DNA of 64,000 nt from Sporosarcina thermotolerans. Lineage in GTDB: Bacteria; Bacillota; Bacilli; Bacillales_A; Planococcaceae. The notes under the pieces were generated by a model. The model made no database searches, had not been told where the DNA came from, and saw nothing but the letters and a program-made list of their open reading frames with translations. Shown one piece after another: positions 9,293-18,089 of the stretch. The translations under genes and the position numbers were made by a program. The stretch covers positions 1,356,001 to 1,420,000 of the forward strand of contig NZ_CP125968.1 of the NCBI RefSeq assembly GCF_030067815.1, in the 5' to 3' direction. The stretch's first letter is position 1. Each line of letters begins with the position of its first letter.

Positions 9293-10191
9293 TCCGTCTC
9301 CGGTTGTGATGGGTGAGTAGCGGAAGGCAAATATTTCTTTTCCGCTATTTGAAGTTCTTCTGCATTTTGTAGTCTAAAAACTTCATCAACATTTACAATT
9401 GAATTCTCAACTTGCATAAGACTCTCGTCTTTATGGATTTGCTTTGAAATGTCCTGCATAGCCGTAATCGATGCTCGTAAGTTTTGGTTCGCCCAAATGA
9501 TTGCATTCACTCCTGCTTTTACGAATTCAGAAGTTGGCGTCGAATAATATTTTGTAGGAACAATCACAACTGGATGCCTATTCTTCCACACTTTCATAAA
9601 ATCTTCAATTTGGGCAAAGTCGGAATCTTTACTATGAATAAGAACCGCATCGGCTCCAGCTTGCCTATAGGCCTCCGCCCGAGCAAGGGCTTCTTCTACT
9701 CCCCAACCTGCGATAAAAGCTTCAACCCTCGCGACAACTACAAAATCATCATCCAATTGAGTGTCTTTCATCGCTTTTATTTTCCCGCAGAACTCTTCAA
9801 TCGGTGCAAGGGGCTGAGCTGTTCCGTTTATAAAAGAGTTTGTTTTTGGAAATAGTTTATCTTCAATGCATACACCGGCTATATCGATTTGTTCGAGCTT
9901 CATAACTAACCTTCGGGCGTTGTTGAAATTTCCGTAGCCTGTATCCCCATCCAAGAGAATAGGAATTGTCGTTGCATCACTCATAAACCCAAGAATATCT
10001 ACTACTTGCGTCCATGAAACTTCATTATTATCACGAACACCCATGGACGCCGATATCGAAAGTCCACTAGCCCAGATCCCTCTAAACCCGGCTTCCTCTA
10101 CAATTTTTGCAGATAAACCGTTATGAGCCTCCATTAAGTACTCAAGTTGTGGTGAATTCAGTAAACTTTTTAATTTGGTCGTTTTCTTCAT
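9289..10191 (-). CDS. aepX: Phosphoenolpyruvate phosphomutase
   Basis: 300 residues of the isocitrate lyase/PEP mutase superfamily. It makes the C-P bond by rearranging phosphoenolpyruvate to phosphonopyruvate. The diagnostic motif [11 protein letters not shown] is at about 104-114, the metal-site region DGDTGYGN at 80-87, and the N-terminal barrel start reads [16 protein letters not shown]. The start is ATG 10191 after AGGTAGGGG. It is the first gene of an intact PEP mutase-decarboxylase-transaminase operon that makes AEP, usually attached to lipids or surface glycans. No cytidylyltransferase domain is fused or encoded next to it. Confidence 0.93.
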   Translation of the reverse strand: MKKTTKLKSLLNSPQLEYLMEAHNGLSAKIVEEAGFRGIWASGLSISASMGVRDNNEVSWTQVVDILGFMSDATTIPILLDGDTGYGNFNNARRLVMKLEQIDIAGVCIEDKLFPKTNSFINGTAQPLAPIEEFCGKIKAMKDTQLDDDFVVVARVEAFIAGWGVEEALARAEAYRQAGADAVLIHSKDSDFAQIEDFMKVWKNRHPVVIVPTKYYSTPTSEFVKAGVNAIIWANQNLRASITAMQDISKQIHKDESLMQVENSIVNVDEVFRLQNAEELQIAEKKYLPSATHPSQPETE

Positions 10192-10311
10192 GACTATCCC
10201 CTACCTTGGGTCTGCTTTAATTTTATTTATTTACCTTTATTAACATACGTAAGAATTTTGTGAATTGGCAGGGCACAACGTCAAAAGGATTATCTTCGTG
10301 AGGTGAAAGTC

Positions 10312-10356
10312 ATGAAGACTCTTATTATTGATAGATTATCAAGAGTAAAGTTTTAG
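10312..10356 (+). other. Very short open frame with a good ribosome binding site
   Basis: MKTLIIDRLSRVKF (14 residues) follows GAGGTGAAAGTC at ideal spacing in the gap between the divergent PEP mutase and reductase genes. It could be a leader peptide or the truncated start of a lost gene; nothing decides between them. Confidence 0.25.
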
Positions 10357-10436
10357 TTTCTTCAATCTAACTGTGTGCCATGCAACCTTCTATAAATAGA
10401 ATCGTCAAAATAATTGTGGAAGTTGAGGGGGGAATT

Positions 10437-11273
10437 ATGAAGGTTCTTGTCTTAGGAGCAAGTGGTTTTCTTGGTGGTCATGTTTATCATAATCTATTAA
10501 AAGATAATCGATTCAAGGAGATATTGGGGACAAGCAAATCATCAGAAATAGAAAGTTTATACAATATTGATATTAATGATGAGAAAAAGTTTGGTGAAAT
10601 TTACAGGAATTATAACCCTGATTTTGTCATTTGGACTGTGATGGGTACTGTTAACGAAGAGACATTAATACATACGGGTTTAAAACAACTGTTAAATATG
10701 ATGGATCAACATACAAAGTTGATTTACGTTTCGACGGATGGAATATTTTCAAGTGGGGAAGGTTGTTTTGATGAATGTGCTGCACCTTCTTATCTTGATA
10801 CCCAAAACCCACTATCAAGCTATACAAATGCTAAATTAGACGGTGAAAAAATGATTCAGAAAGAACATCAAAATTATATTGTTGTTCGAACTGGTCCATT
10901 GTACGGTCAAGATAGTAAGGGGAATTGGGATTCAAGGGTATTGGCTTTACAATCCGCTTTGTTAGCCAATAAACCTTATAAAAGAGCTGATAATCTTTTT
11001 AAAACATTTGTTTATGTTGAAGACCTTGCAAATGCGATAATTGAACTGTTGTCTATTGACTACACGGGATTTTTGCATGTTGGTCCAAAAACAAAAGAAA
11101 GCTATTATACCTTTTCTTTAAGGATGGCTGAAAAATTAAAATTGGATAATACGTTACTTGAACCAGATAGAATTCCAATAAAAGAAGCTAAGAAAAGGGG
11201 AGTTTCTTTAGATACTTCTTTAAACACTGTAAAATGCAGTACTTTGTTAAAAACAAAGTTTAGAGAAGTATAA
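10437..11273 (+). CDS. NAD(P)-dependent sugar reductase/epimerase, RmlD-like
   Basis: 278 residues of the extended short-chain dehydrogenase family. The Rossmann motif GASGFLGG sits at residues 7-14. YVSTDGIFSSG and an NPLSSYTNAKLDGEK segment carry the Tyr-x-x-x-Lys catalytic pair (YTNAK). RTGPLYG and a C-terminal substrate domain follow. RmlD-like enzymes reduce or epimerise nucleotide-linked sugars for surface polysaccharides. The start is ATG 10437 after GAGGGG; an ATG at 10380 lacks a site. It is divergent from the AEP operon, so a joint role in a phosphonate-decorated glycan is possible but unproven. Confidence 0.75.
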   Translation: MKVLVLGASGFLGGHVYHNLLKDNRFKEILGTSKSSEIESLYNIDINDEKKFGEIYRNYNPDFVIWTVMGTVNEETLIHTGLKQLLNMMDQHTKLIYVSTDGIFSSGEGCFDECAAPSYLDTQNPLSSYTNAKLDGEKMIQKEHQNYIVVRTGPLYGQDSKGNWDSRVLALQSALLANKPYKRADNLFKTFVYVEDLANAIIELLSIDYTGFLHVGPKTKESYYTFSLRMAEKLKLDNTLLEPDRIPIKEAKKRGVSLDTSLNTVKCSTLLKTKFREV

Positions 11274-11324
11274 TTATTTTCATGACTGCTAACAAAAGAC
11301 TTTCTGAAAATGGGGGCAAATAAA

Positions 11325-11917
11325 GTGGGGAAAAACAATTTTATGCGTATCATCTTGTAACAAGAAATAAAATGTACCTTGGACAGATCATCCATTTCGA
11401 TGATAATCAAAAAAACACCTTATACCGCTTCTTCTTTGAAAAGGAGATAGTGAATTCCAGAGGTGAAGATTATGTACACATCCTTCATAGCCACTACACA
11501 CGTGAGGGTCTGAATCTAACAAAAGAAGATGCAGATGTTGCCATTATGTCTATAGGGCAAACGAGTAGAGCTATTCGGGAAGTGATAGTGGAAATGGTAC
11601 GGCTTGAGGAATTCCCTGAATATCCATCACGGTTATCCTGCCTATATGCGGCGAAAAGTTATGAGGATGTCCTTAAGTGGAGGCAAGTATTTGATTCATT
11701 CAATCGCAAAGTCTTGCAGATTGTTAAGCTTAAGGTTACCGGAAGTTATTTCGAAGGGGATGGGGATCTACTACCAAAAGAAGACGGCGTTCCTTTCTCA
11801 AAAAAAATAGAACAAGCAAGGGAATATTGGCATGGCAATGAACATAACACTCTTCCTGAGCTATTGATAAACGGAAAGATTGAAGTCGTGGAAATTATTG
11901 ATGATTTTTTTGAATGA
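11325..11917 (+). CDS. DUF2441 domain protein (frame break near the start)
   Basis: The conserved N-terminus [20 protein letters not shown] is in frame with ATG 11372, but the sensible start, GTG 11325 after GGGGG, only joins it if one A is added to the A run 11331-11335. The corrected protein is about 197 residues. DUF2441 proteins have no established activity. A later segment ([20 protein letters not shown]) and a closing [14 protein letters not shown] are typical of the family. It stands alone and is followed by a hairpin. Confidence 0.7.
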
Positions 11918-11931
11918 ACTATATACCGTTT

Positions 11932-11961
11932 AAGCCGATTACTCCTAACAGTAATCGGCTT
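11932..11961 (+). terminator. Hairpin after the DUF2441 gene
   Basis: AAGCCGATTA (11932-11941) pairs with TAATCGGCTT (11952-11961) around a 10-nt loop; only a weak T-rich tail follows. Confidence 0.55.
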
Positions 11962-12295
11962 TGATTATGAAGTGTCCTGGTTTTAGGTAACTCTGTTATT
12001 GAAGTGGAAATCAAACTTCTTATTATTAGAATAACTAAATTCATTAAACGGAGTTCATGGTCCATAGTAACTGCCGCAATCCTTCACCATTAGACTTACA
12101 ACTTTGGTGAAAGTTTTAAGAAAAAAGAATAAATAGCTCTATTCGAAACTTTTTTACGTCGTACTCGTAAGATTAAGTATACAAAACAATAAGTTGAAAC
12201 TAATGCTCTGTTTCATAACCACAACGAATACTTTTTCCAAATGATCACATTCTGTTATAATTGGAACCGAACGAATGAGAAATCAGGTGAAGCGA
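11962..12295. other. Gene-poor stretch with a candidate yheB promoter
   Basis: I see no gene or recognisable mobile element here. The only clear signal is an extended -10 element, TGTTATAAT ending at about 12260, some 36 bp before the chosen yheB start, with a weak T-rich -35 region about 17 bp further upstream. Confidence 0.4.
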
Positions 12296-13443
12296 TTGGA
12301 TTTTATATGGACATTGCTATTTATGGCCTTTATCGGAGCATTGATCGGAGGATTTACGAATCACCTTGCGATTAAAATGCTATTCAGGCCTCATGAAGCA
12401 AAATATATCGGTAAATGGCGGCTGCCTTTTACACCCGGGCTGATTCCAAAACGCCGAGATGAACTCGCCGTACAATTAGGGAAAACCGTCACAAATTATT
12501 TATTAACGCCTGATATGTTCCGGAACAAATTACTTACGCCTGAAAATGAAAAAAAGGCGACGGCATTTCTTCAAAACAAGATTGAGGAACAAGTTCTTCA
12601 TTCGGACAAGACATTGAATGATTGGTTGCAATTGGCTGGAGTTTCCAATTTAGCGCAAAACGTCGAGAATAAAATGGAAGCAATCATCGACACGCAACTC
12701 ATGAATGTACGCGCCAAGTTGACGACGGGTACAATTGAAGAAGTCGTCCCGAAGATCTGGCAAGAGCAAGTGAAGGAAAAAATCCCGACTGTTACGTCAT
12801 ATATCCTTAATCGTGCGGAGCAATATATTGACTCCCCCGAAGGAAAAGTGATGTTTCAAAAAATGATCAATGACTTCTTGGAGTCGAAAGGAACATTTGG
12901 AGGCGTCTTGGGCATGTTCTTCGGCGATTCGAATTCACTCGTTGAGAAGGTGCAAAAGGAAGCGTTGAAATTCATTAATGCTCCAGGAACTTTTAATCTT
13001 CTCCATTCATTGATTGATAAAGAATTCACGAAGCTTCAAAAACGCCGACAGCTGAATTGCTCTCCGATTTTAACTGGGAAGGACTGTTCACTTCTGTCAA
13101 AGCATATGCTAAAAAGGAACTGGCGCTTGAATCGAGATTGGATAAAACAATCCAAGACTATTGGCCACAAGGATCCGAATGGACTTCAGAAAATCTAACT
13201 CCGAAGCTTATCGATTTCGGTTTTAATCAAGCGGAAAAGCAACTTGAGTTGTCGCTTAAGAAGTTGAAACTGGATGAAATCGTCAAGGAACAGGTCGATA
13301 CGTTCCCGGTTTCCGTTCTTGAAGATCTTGTCCTTGGCATTTCAAGAAGAGAATTTAAAATGATTACCGTGCTTGGTGCATTATTAGGCGGTATAATTGG
13401 GATTGTACAAGGATTGATCGTCTTTTTCACAAACTTATCGTAG
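12296..13443 (+). CDS. yheB: DUF445 family membrane protein YheB (frame break)
   Basis: About 382 residues once corrected. The N-terminal membrane helix and family signature GALIGGFTNHLAIKMLFRP lead into PFTPGLIPKRRDELA. A long helical middle follows, then a C-terminal membrane segment (VLGALLGGIIGIVQGLIVFF). The frame breaks near 13038-13042; one more A in the A run restores KTPTAELLSDFNWE and the downstream frame. The start is TTG 12296 after AGGTGA; ATG 12275 in the same frame lacks a good site. The function is unknown. It is followed at 9 bp by yheA, as in B. subtilis. Confidence 0.85.
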
Positions 13444-13452
13444 GGGGAATTA

Positions 13453-13803
13453 ATGATGACTGTTAATATTTATGATGACTTAAACAAATTGGAAGCTACA
13501 CTTCGAAAGACCAATGAATTTGCTCAAGTGCAACAAGCGATTGAAGCTGTAAAGAATGATGAGCAGGCATTGGAACTGTTCAAAAGCTTCCGGAAAATCC
13601 AAATGACGCTTCAAGAAAAACAGATGCAAGGTGAGGAAATTGCGGGTGAAGAATTAGAATACGCTCAAAAAACAGCACAACTTGCACAACAAAATGAAAA
13701 AATTATGCAAATGCTTCAAGCTGAAATGGGATTGAGTGGAATGATCGAAGAAGTGAACCGCGTATTGATGAGACCTGTACAAGAGTTATATGAGCAAATG
13801 TGA
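13453..13803 (+). CDS. yheA: YlbF/YmcA-family protein YheA
   Basis: 116 residues, almost entirely helical and Gln/Glu/Lys-rich. The pattern FRKIQMTLQEKQMQGEEI and an ending EVNRVLMRPVQELYEQM are typical of the Com_YlbF family. Relatives YlbF and YmcA act with YaaT to promote RNase Y-dependent mRNA processing and development; YheA itself has no proven role. It sits 9 bp after yheB and is probably co-transcribed. A clear terminator follows. Confidence 0.85.
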   Translation: MMTVNIYDDLNKLEATLRKTNEFAQVQQAIEAVKNDEQALELFKSFRKIQMTLQEKQMQGEEIAGEELEYAQKTAQLAQQNEKIMQMLQAEMGLSGMIEEVNRVLMRPVQELYEQM

Positions 13804-13805
13804 TG

Positions 13806-13832
13806 AAAAACCGGCCCAGCCGGTTTTTTTAT
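13806..13832 (+). terminator. Terminator after yheA
   Basis: AAACCGGC and GCCGGTTT flank a 3-nt loop, followed by a run of T (13826-13830). Confidence 0.85.
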
Positions 13833-13872
13833 GTTATATTTTATTTAATTAAAATAGAAGATGGAGTTAAAC

Positions 13873-15383
13873 ATGCAAAAGATAATAGTAGATAAACCTT
13901 TCGAACAAGATTGGATAAGGATGTTCACGCATCTCGCCAATCTTTTCTTTGAGCAATCAAAAGTAATTAACGACCCCGCTGAAGAGGGGATTCATATTGA
14001 TATATCCGTCGACAAGGATGAAGACGGATTATTGCGCGGGAACGCAACTCTTAAACAAGACGACAATGAATACAGCGCCACATTCACTGAGCAGGAGACA
14101 AGCGATGGTTCAGAAACTGAAAACCGCCAGCTGAAAAGGATTTATTCACATGTATTCCTTGAGGTTTTGGAGCAGTTTACTGGCATGAAACAGTCATGGG
14201 GAATCCTCACTGGAATCCGACCGATGAAGCTTTATCATAAATACCGTCAGATGGGGAATGATCGTGAAACGGTCAAGCAGCTTTTAATGGACAAGCATCG
14301 GATTTCAGAAGAGAAGAGCGAGCTTTTGGAGACGATTGAACGCGTACAGTTAGGGGCCATCCCGGATTTACATGAATTAAAGGATGAAGTAAGCATTTAT
14401 ATCGGCATCCCTTTCTGTCCGACCAAATGCGCTTATTGCACATTTCCGGCATATGCGATCCATCGTAAAAACGGACGTGTTGAATCATTCTTGGATGGGT
14501 TACATGAAGAAATCCGCGAAATCGGGAGTTGGTTAACGAAGCGTGATATAAAGATCACGACAATCTATTTTGGCGGTGGAACCCCGACTTCAATCGAGGC
14601 GGAAGAAATGGACGCCCTTTACCAGACGATGTACGATTCATTCCCCTATATGAAGGAAGTCCGGGAAGTGACGGTCGAGGCAGGTCGCCCCGATACGATT
14701 ACCCAGCTAAAATCGATGTCCTGAAAAAATGGGGAATTGACCGAATCAGCGTTAATCCGCAATCATACACGGATGAAACGTTGAAGGCAATCGGGCGTCA
14801 TCATTCCGTTCAAGAAACAATCGACAAGTTCTGGCTGTCCCGAAACATGGGCATGAAAAATATCAATATGGATTTAATTATCGGATTGCCTAATGAAGGG
14901 CTTGAAGAATTCCAGCATTCATTAAATGAAACCGAGAAAATGCAACCGGAATCACTGACGGTCCACGCCCTATCATTCAAAAGGGCATCTGAAATGACAA
15001 GGAATAAAAATAAATATAAAGTTGCTGACCGGAAGACGGTTGAGCAGATGATGCAATTGGGCGAAGAGTGGACGAAGCAAAATGGCTATGTGCCTTATTA
15101 TTTGTACCGCCAAAAAAACATCCTTGGAAACTTGGAAAATGTCGGCTACGCAAAACCGGGTGAAGAGAGCTTGTACAATATTATCATCATGGAAGAAGTT
15201 CAGACGATTATCGGCATTGGCTGTGGTGCTTCAAGTAAATTCATGGAGTCGGCAACCGGTAAAATCACTCAGTTTCAAAATCCGAAAGACCCAGCTGCTT
15301 ATATTTTAACGTTCGAGGAATATATCGAGAAGAAGATCGAGCATTTGGAAAGGATTTTTCCGGAAGCTGTTAAAGTTGAATAA
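13873..15383 (+). CDS. hemZ: Coproporphyrinogen III dehydrogenase-like radical SAM protein HemZ (frame break)
   Basis: About 503 residues once corrected. The radical SAM cluster motif is visible as CPTKCAYC (CxxxCxxC), preceded by YIGIPF. GGGTPTSIEAEEM, the SAM-binding glycine motif, follows, and IRPMKLYHKY lies in the N-terminal part. The frame breaks after RPDTIT; one extra C in CCC 14702-14704 restores PAKIDVLKKWGIDRISVNPQ. The start is ATG 13873 after GGAG. HemZ-type enzymes are the oxygen-independent coproporphyrinogen oxidases or relatives. A terminator follows, then yhaR, in B. subtilis order. Confidence 0.9.
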
Positions 15384-15397
15384 TCGTGGAGAGTACG

Positions 15398-15427
15398 CCT
15401 TGGCAGATCGACCTGCCAAGGTTTTTC
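15398..15427 (+). terminator. Terminator after hemZ
   Basis: CCTTGGCAG pairs with CTGCCAAGG and a T run follows at 15422-15426. Confidence 0.85.
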
Positions 15428-15472
15428 TTTTCAAAAGAAGGAGTTACATGACTTTCATCGAATAGTATCAAG

Positions 15473-15490
15473 TGAATGACTATTCATTTA
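15473..15490. promoter_or_regulatory. FadR box upstream of yhaR
   Basis: TGAATGACTATTCATTTA matches the Bacillus FadR (YsiA) operator consensus TGAATGANTANTCATTCA at all but one position. It lies 19 bp before the yhaR start. FadR represses fatty-acid beta-oxidation genes and is released by long-chain acyl-CoA, which suits a downstream enoyl-CoA hydratase. Confidence 0.8.
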
Positions 15491-15508
15491 TTGAAGGGGT
15501 GTAACGAT

Positions 15509-16288
15509 ATGTATTCTACAATTGAACTGACGAAAGAAGGCAGGCTTGCTCGTTTGAAGTTGAATCGACCTGCAGCCATGAATGCTATGGATGACGTGAT
15601 GATGAAGGAATTGGCAGATGCTTTTGAAGCATTAAAATCGGATACGGAAGCTCAAGTGCTGATCATTCAAGGAGAGGGAAAGATATTTTCAGCGGGAGGC
15701 GATATTAAGAAAATGGTCGATCCCGAGTCGCCAATGGATATCGGTAAGATCATGGTCGATGTATCACGTCTTGCAAAGGCGCTATACGAACTACCGCAAA
15801 TTACAATTGCCGCAATCCACGGTGCTTCAGCTGGACTCGGCTTCAGCATGGCGCTCGGATGCGATGTCATTCTTGCAGAAGAAAATAGCAAACTTGCGAT
15901 GAATTTCATTGGAATTGGCCTTATTCCTGACGGTGCAGGCCATTTCTTCTTGAAAGAGAGAATCGGCGTGCCACTGGCAAAACAACTTATTTGGGCCGGA
16001 GAAGTGTTGAACGGTCAAGCAGCGAAGGAGAAAGGGCTTGTCGACCAAATCGTTCCTGACGGAGCTGTCGGTCAAGCTGCAGAGGGGCTTGCGGCGAAAT
16101 TCTTATCGGCGCCAATTGCAGCTATGCTTGCTTCAAAGAAGATTCTGCATGAACAAAAGATTGGCGAGCTGGAGAATGTCTTACGCATGGAAAGCGAACA
16201 GCAAGTCGCCATGCGTCAGACGGAAGATCATCTGGAAGGCATCAAGGCATTTGTCGAGAAGCGGAAACCGGAGTTTGCAGGGAAGTAA
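15509..16288 (+). CDS. yhaR: Enoyl-CoA hydratase/isomerase family protein YhaR
   Basis: 259 residues of the crotonase superfamily. LNRPAAMNAMDDVMM starts the fold. The oxyanion-hole segments are FSAGGDIKKM and the HGASAGLGFSMALGCD loop, followed by FIGIGLIPDGAGHFFL with an Asp in the second catalytic loop. It probably hydrates 2-enoyl-CoA in fatty-acid degradation; exact substrate unknown. The start is ATG 15509 after AAGGGGTG. A FadR box overlaps its promoter region. It follows hemZ as in B. subtilis. Confidence 0.88.
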   Translation: MYSTIELTKEGRLARLKLNRPAAMNAMDDVMMKELADAFEALKSDTEAQVLIIQGEGKIFSAGGDIKKMVDPESPMDIGKIMVDVSRLAKALYELPQITIAAIHGASAGLGFSMALGCDVILAEENSKLAMNFIGIGLIPDGAGHFFLKERIGVPLAKQLIWAGEVLNGQAAKEKGLVDQIVPDGAVGQAAEGLAAKFLSAPIAAMLASKKILHEQKIGELENVLRMESEQQVAMRQTEDHLEGIKAFVEKRKPEFAGK

Positions 16289-16290
16289 AC

Positions 16291-16655
16291 GAGTTCTCAT
16301 TAAATGTGGGAGACTTCCTGTTATTGCGGTAAGAGTTCTCGTTTAAAGTGAAAGAGTTCTCATTAATGTTGGAAGAGTTCTCTTTAATGCAGAAAGATTT
16401 CTCGTTAATGCAGCAAGAGTTCTCATTAATGCAGAAAGAGTTCTCGATTCAAGGCCATTCTTTCGCGCTAAGGTCCATTCTTTCGCGCCAAGGTCCATTC
16501 TTTTGCGTAAAGGTCCATTCTTCCCGATTTAAGGTCCATTCTTTCGCGCCAAGGTCCATTCTTTTGCGTAAAGGTCTATTCTTCCCGATTTAAGGTCCAT
16601 TCTCTTGAGCTAAAGGTCCATTCTTCTCGATTCAAGGTCCATTCTTTCGCACAGA
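16291..16655. repeat. Composite 21-bp tandem repeat array (families A and B)
   Basis: From 16291 there are seven exact 21-bp units of family A (core GAGTTCTCATTAATGCAGAA). From about 16451 there are ten units of 20-21 bp of family B (core AAGGTCCATTCTTTCGCGCC). The join reads GAGTTCTCGATTCAAGG, and TTCTCGATTCAAGG recurs inside family B, so the two families share a core. The array fills the whole gap between convergent yhaR and mgsA, with no start codon plus ribosome binding site of its own. Confidence 0.9.
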
Positions 16656-16674
16656 ATAATCCATATCGATCAAC

Positions 16675-16716
16675 GAAAAAAAGGACCTGCTCCCTCACGA
16701 GGGATCCGGTCCTTTT
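16675..16716 (-). terminator. Terminator of mgsA, overlapping its stop codon
   Basis: Read on the minus strand, AAGGACCGGATCCCT pairs with AGGGAGCAGGTCCTT around a 4-nt loop and runs into a U tract. The mgsA stop codon (16695-16697) lies at the loop edge, so the last codons form the left arm. Confidence 0.8.
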
Positions 16717-17120
16717 GATTTGTATTTTTCCGCAGTATTGCGCCATGAGAAATAACCTTTCTCGACTGATTTAATCAATAACTCAGCAGTGGCGATATTC
16801 GTTGCAAGCGGTATTCCGTAAACATCACAAAGTCGTAATAGTGCACTGACATCCGGCTCATGCGGTTGCGCTGTCAATGGATCGCGGAAGAAAATGATCA
16901 AGTCCATCTTGCCTGTCGCAATCATCGAACCAATTTGCTGATCCCCGCCTAATGGTCCAGACATCATACGATGGACTTGAAGTCCTGTTTCTTGCATGAT
17001 GCGTGTACCTGTTGTTCCAGTTGCATAAAGTTCGTATTTGGAAAAGATATGCTCATAAGCAATCGTGAAATTCACCATTTCATCTTTTTTCTTGTCATGT
17101 GCTATGAGTGCAATTTTCAC
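16695..17120 (-). CDS. mgsA: Methylglyoxal synthase
   Basis: 141 residues. It converts dihydroxyacetone phosphate to methylglyoxal plus phosphate, a bypass relieving phosphate limitation in glycolysis. [15 protein letters not shown] opens the fold. [14 protein letters not shown] binds phosphate (residues 34-47). [10 protein letters not shown] carries the catalytic Asp60 and [14 protein letters not shown] follows. All family motifs are intact. It stands alone on the minus strand, convergent with yhaR across the 21-bp repeat array, and its terminator overlaps the stop codon. Confidence 0.95.
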   Translation of the reverse strand: MKIALIAHDKKKDEMVNFTIAYEHIFSKYELYATGTTGTRIMQETGLQVHRMMSGPLGGDQQIGSMIATGKMDLIIFFRDPLTAQPHEPDVSALLRLCDVYGIPLATNIATAELLIKSVEKGYFSWRNTAEKYKSKGPDPS

Positions 17121-17202
17121 AGGCAGCGCCTCCCAATCATGTTGTACATCTAAAGGGTATCACAAGGTCCGAAGCGCAGCCAAATTTTCCACTCGAATTT
17201 CC

Positions 17203-17418
17203 TCAGCTATGAAACAATAATAACTTTCCTGCAGGAGAAGCAAGGCGATGAGTTTGCTCAAGAAGATTTTTATCTGTAAGCATTGCAAGGCCTTTTTCTT
17301 TTGCCAAATCATCATTCTCTGCAGTAAAAGTTTCCTCGGTAATCAATTCCCCATTTTTTTCATATGCAGTCAATTTATAAGTTCCCAAGCCATTCATCCC
17401 CTTGAACGTTTTCTCCAT
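17203..17418 (-). CDS. YhzD-like small protein
   Basis: 71 residues. The N-terminus YKLTAYEKNGELITEETF and the ending LASPAGKLLLFHS resemble the YhzD-like family of Bacillales, which has no known function; I am moderately sure of the match. It could be a small beta-rich domain. The start is ATG 17418. A near-consensus FadR box lies 19-36 bp upstream of it, so it may belong to the fatty-acid regulon. Confidence 0.65.
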   Translation of the reverse strand: MEKTFKGMNGLGTYKLTAYEKNGELITEETFTAENDDLAKEKGLAMLTDKNLLEQTHRLASPAGKLLLFHS

Positions 17419-17436
17419 TATACTACGAAACCATAA

Positions 17437-17454
17437 TCAATGAATAGTCATTCA
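17437..17454. promoter_or_regulatory. Second FadR box, upstream of the YhzD-like gene
   Basis: TCAATGAATAGTCATTCA differs from the FadR consensus at one position. It sits 19 bp before the minus-strand start at 17418 and about 120 bp before the plus-strand XRE gene, whose own operators are separate. Confidence 0.7.
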
Positions 17455-17486
17455 TTTAATTAACAAAAAATATTTGTAAAGGTTGC

Positions 17487-17535
17487 TTGACATTCTGCAT
17501 ATAGTAAAGTAACCTTTACGTAAAGCGACCTTTAC
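17487..17535 (+). promoter_or_regulatory. Promoter and twin abutting operators of the XRE cassette
   Basis: TTGACA at 17487-17492 is a consensus -35. Downstream lie two identical-architecture inverted repeats placed end to end: GTAAAGTAACCTTTAC (17504-17519) and GTAAAGCGACCTTTAC (17520-17535). Each is a 6-4-6 palindrome, and another GTAAAGG half site occurs at 17476-17482. They cover the -10 and start region, so binding there should repress. The likely ligand is the XRE protein encoded 22 bp downstream. Confidence 0.7.
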
Positions 17536-17556
17536 AATGTAAGGAGGTTAATTTAA

Positions 17557-17754
17557 CTGAAAAACCAAATTAAAGATATGCGAACCGAGATGGGATTGAC
17601 GCAGGATGACCTTGCGGAAAAGCTGGAAGTCTCAAGGCAGACAATCATCTCGCTCGAAAAAGGTAGATACAATCCGTCACTGATCTTAGCGTTTAAAATT
17701 GCAAAACTATTTAACTGCACAATTGAGGATATATTCCAACCGGAGGAGGAGTGA
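17557..17754 (+). CDS. XRE family helix-turn-helix regulator (CTG start)
   Basis: 65 residues, a lone Cro/C1-type domain: IKDMRTEMGLTQDDLAEKL, then VSRQTIISLEKGRYNPSL as turn and recognition helix, and a C-terminal IAKLFNCTIEDIFQPEEE. No ATG, GTG or TTG fits. CTG 17557 is 9 nt after AAGGAGG and gives the family's normal N-terminus (KNQIKDMR). It is followed at 4 bp by two DUF2178-like membrane genes and then by the yhaQP transporter. It probably represses its own promoter through the twin operators. Confidence 0.85.
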   Translation: MKNQIKDMRTEMGLTQDDLAEKLEVSRQTIISLEKGRYNPSLILAFKIAKLFNCTIEDIFQPEEE

Positions 17755-17758
17755 AGAG

Positions 17759-18070
17759 ATGTACGAAGGATTCGATATTTGGGCTTTTTTACTTGGCTTA
17801 CCATTAGGATTGGTCATATGGGCAATCGTCTGGTTTTTTGTAAGGAAAAAAGCGAAGAAAGAGCGCCTGTTTGACGAAAGGTATACAAATCTCCATCGAC
17901 ACGCAAGGTCAATCTCCTGGAAGGTGATGACCGGTGCAATTATAATCGCGTGGTTCATCGTGATGATTGTCGAAGGGGCCAAATTGGCGTTTTTCATTCT
18001 AACTGCGCTATGGGTCATTCATATGCTCTCCTGGGCGATAGGAGCAGCAATCGTCAATAAACATCATTAA
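17759..18070 (+). CDS. DUF2178-like small membrane protein, copy 1
   Basis: 103 residues from ATG 17759. One transmembrane helix near residues 7-28, a basic cytoplasmic segment with RLFDERYTNLHRHARSISW, then two more helices (MTGAIIIAWFIVMIV and LAFFILTALWVIHMLSWAIG). The FDERY-x-x-x-H-x-x-A-R signature is shared with the next gene. Membrane proteins of this type are often encoded with small XRE regulators. Function unknown. Confidence 0.75.
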   Translation: MYEGFDIWAFLLGLPLGLVIWAIVWFFVRKKAKKERLFDERYTNLHRHARSISWKVMTGAIIIAWFIVMIVEGAKLAFFILTALWVIHMLSWAIGAAIVNKHH

Positions 18071-18089
18071 TCGGAAAGGAAGAATATCT

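Noticed and set aside
11962..12270. Insertion sequence remnant
   Set aside because: No terminal inverted repeats, target duplication or transposase-like frame can be seen.
16291..16655. CRISPR array
   Set aside because: Units are directly joined with no unique spacers of constant length, and no cas genes are present in the window.
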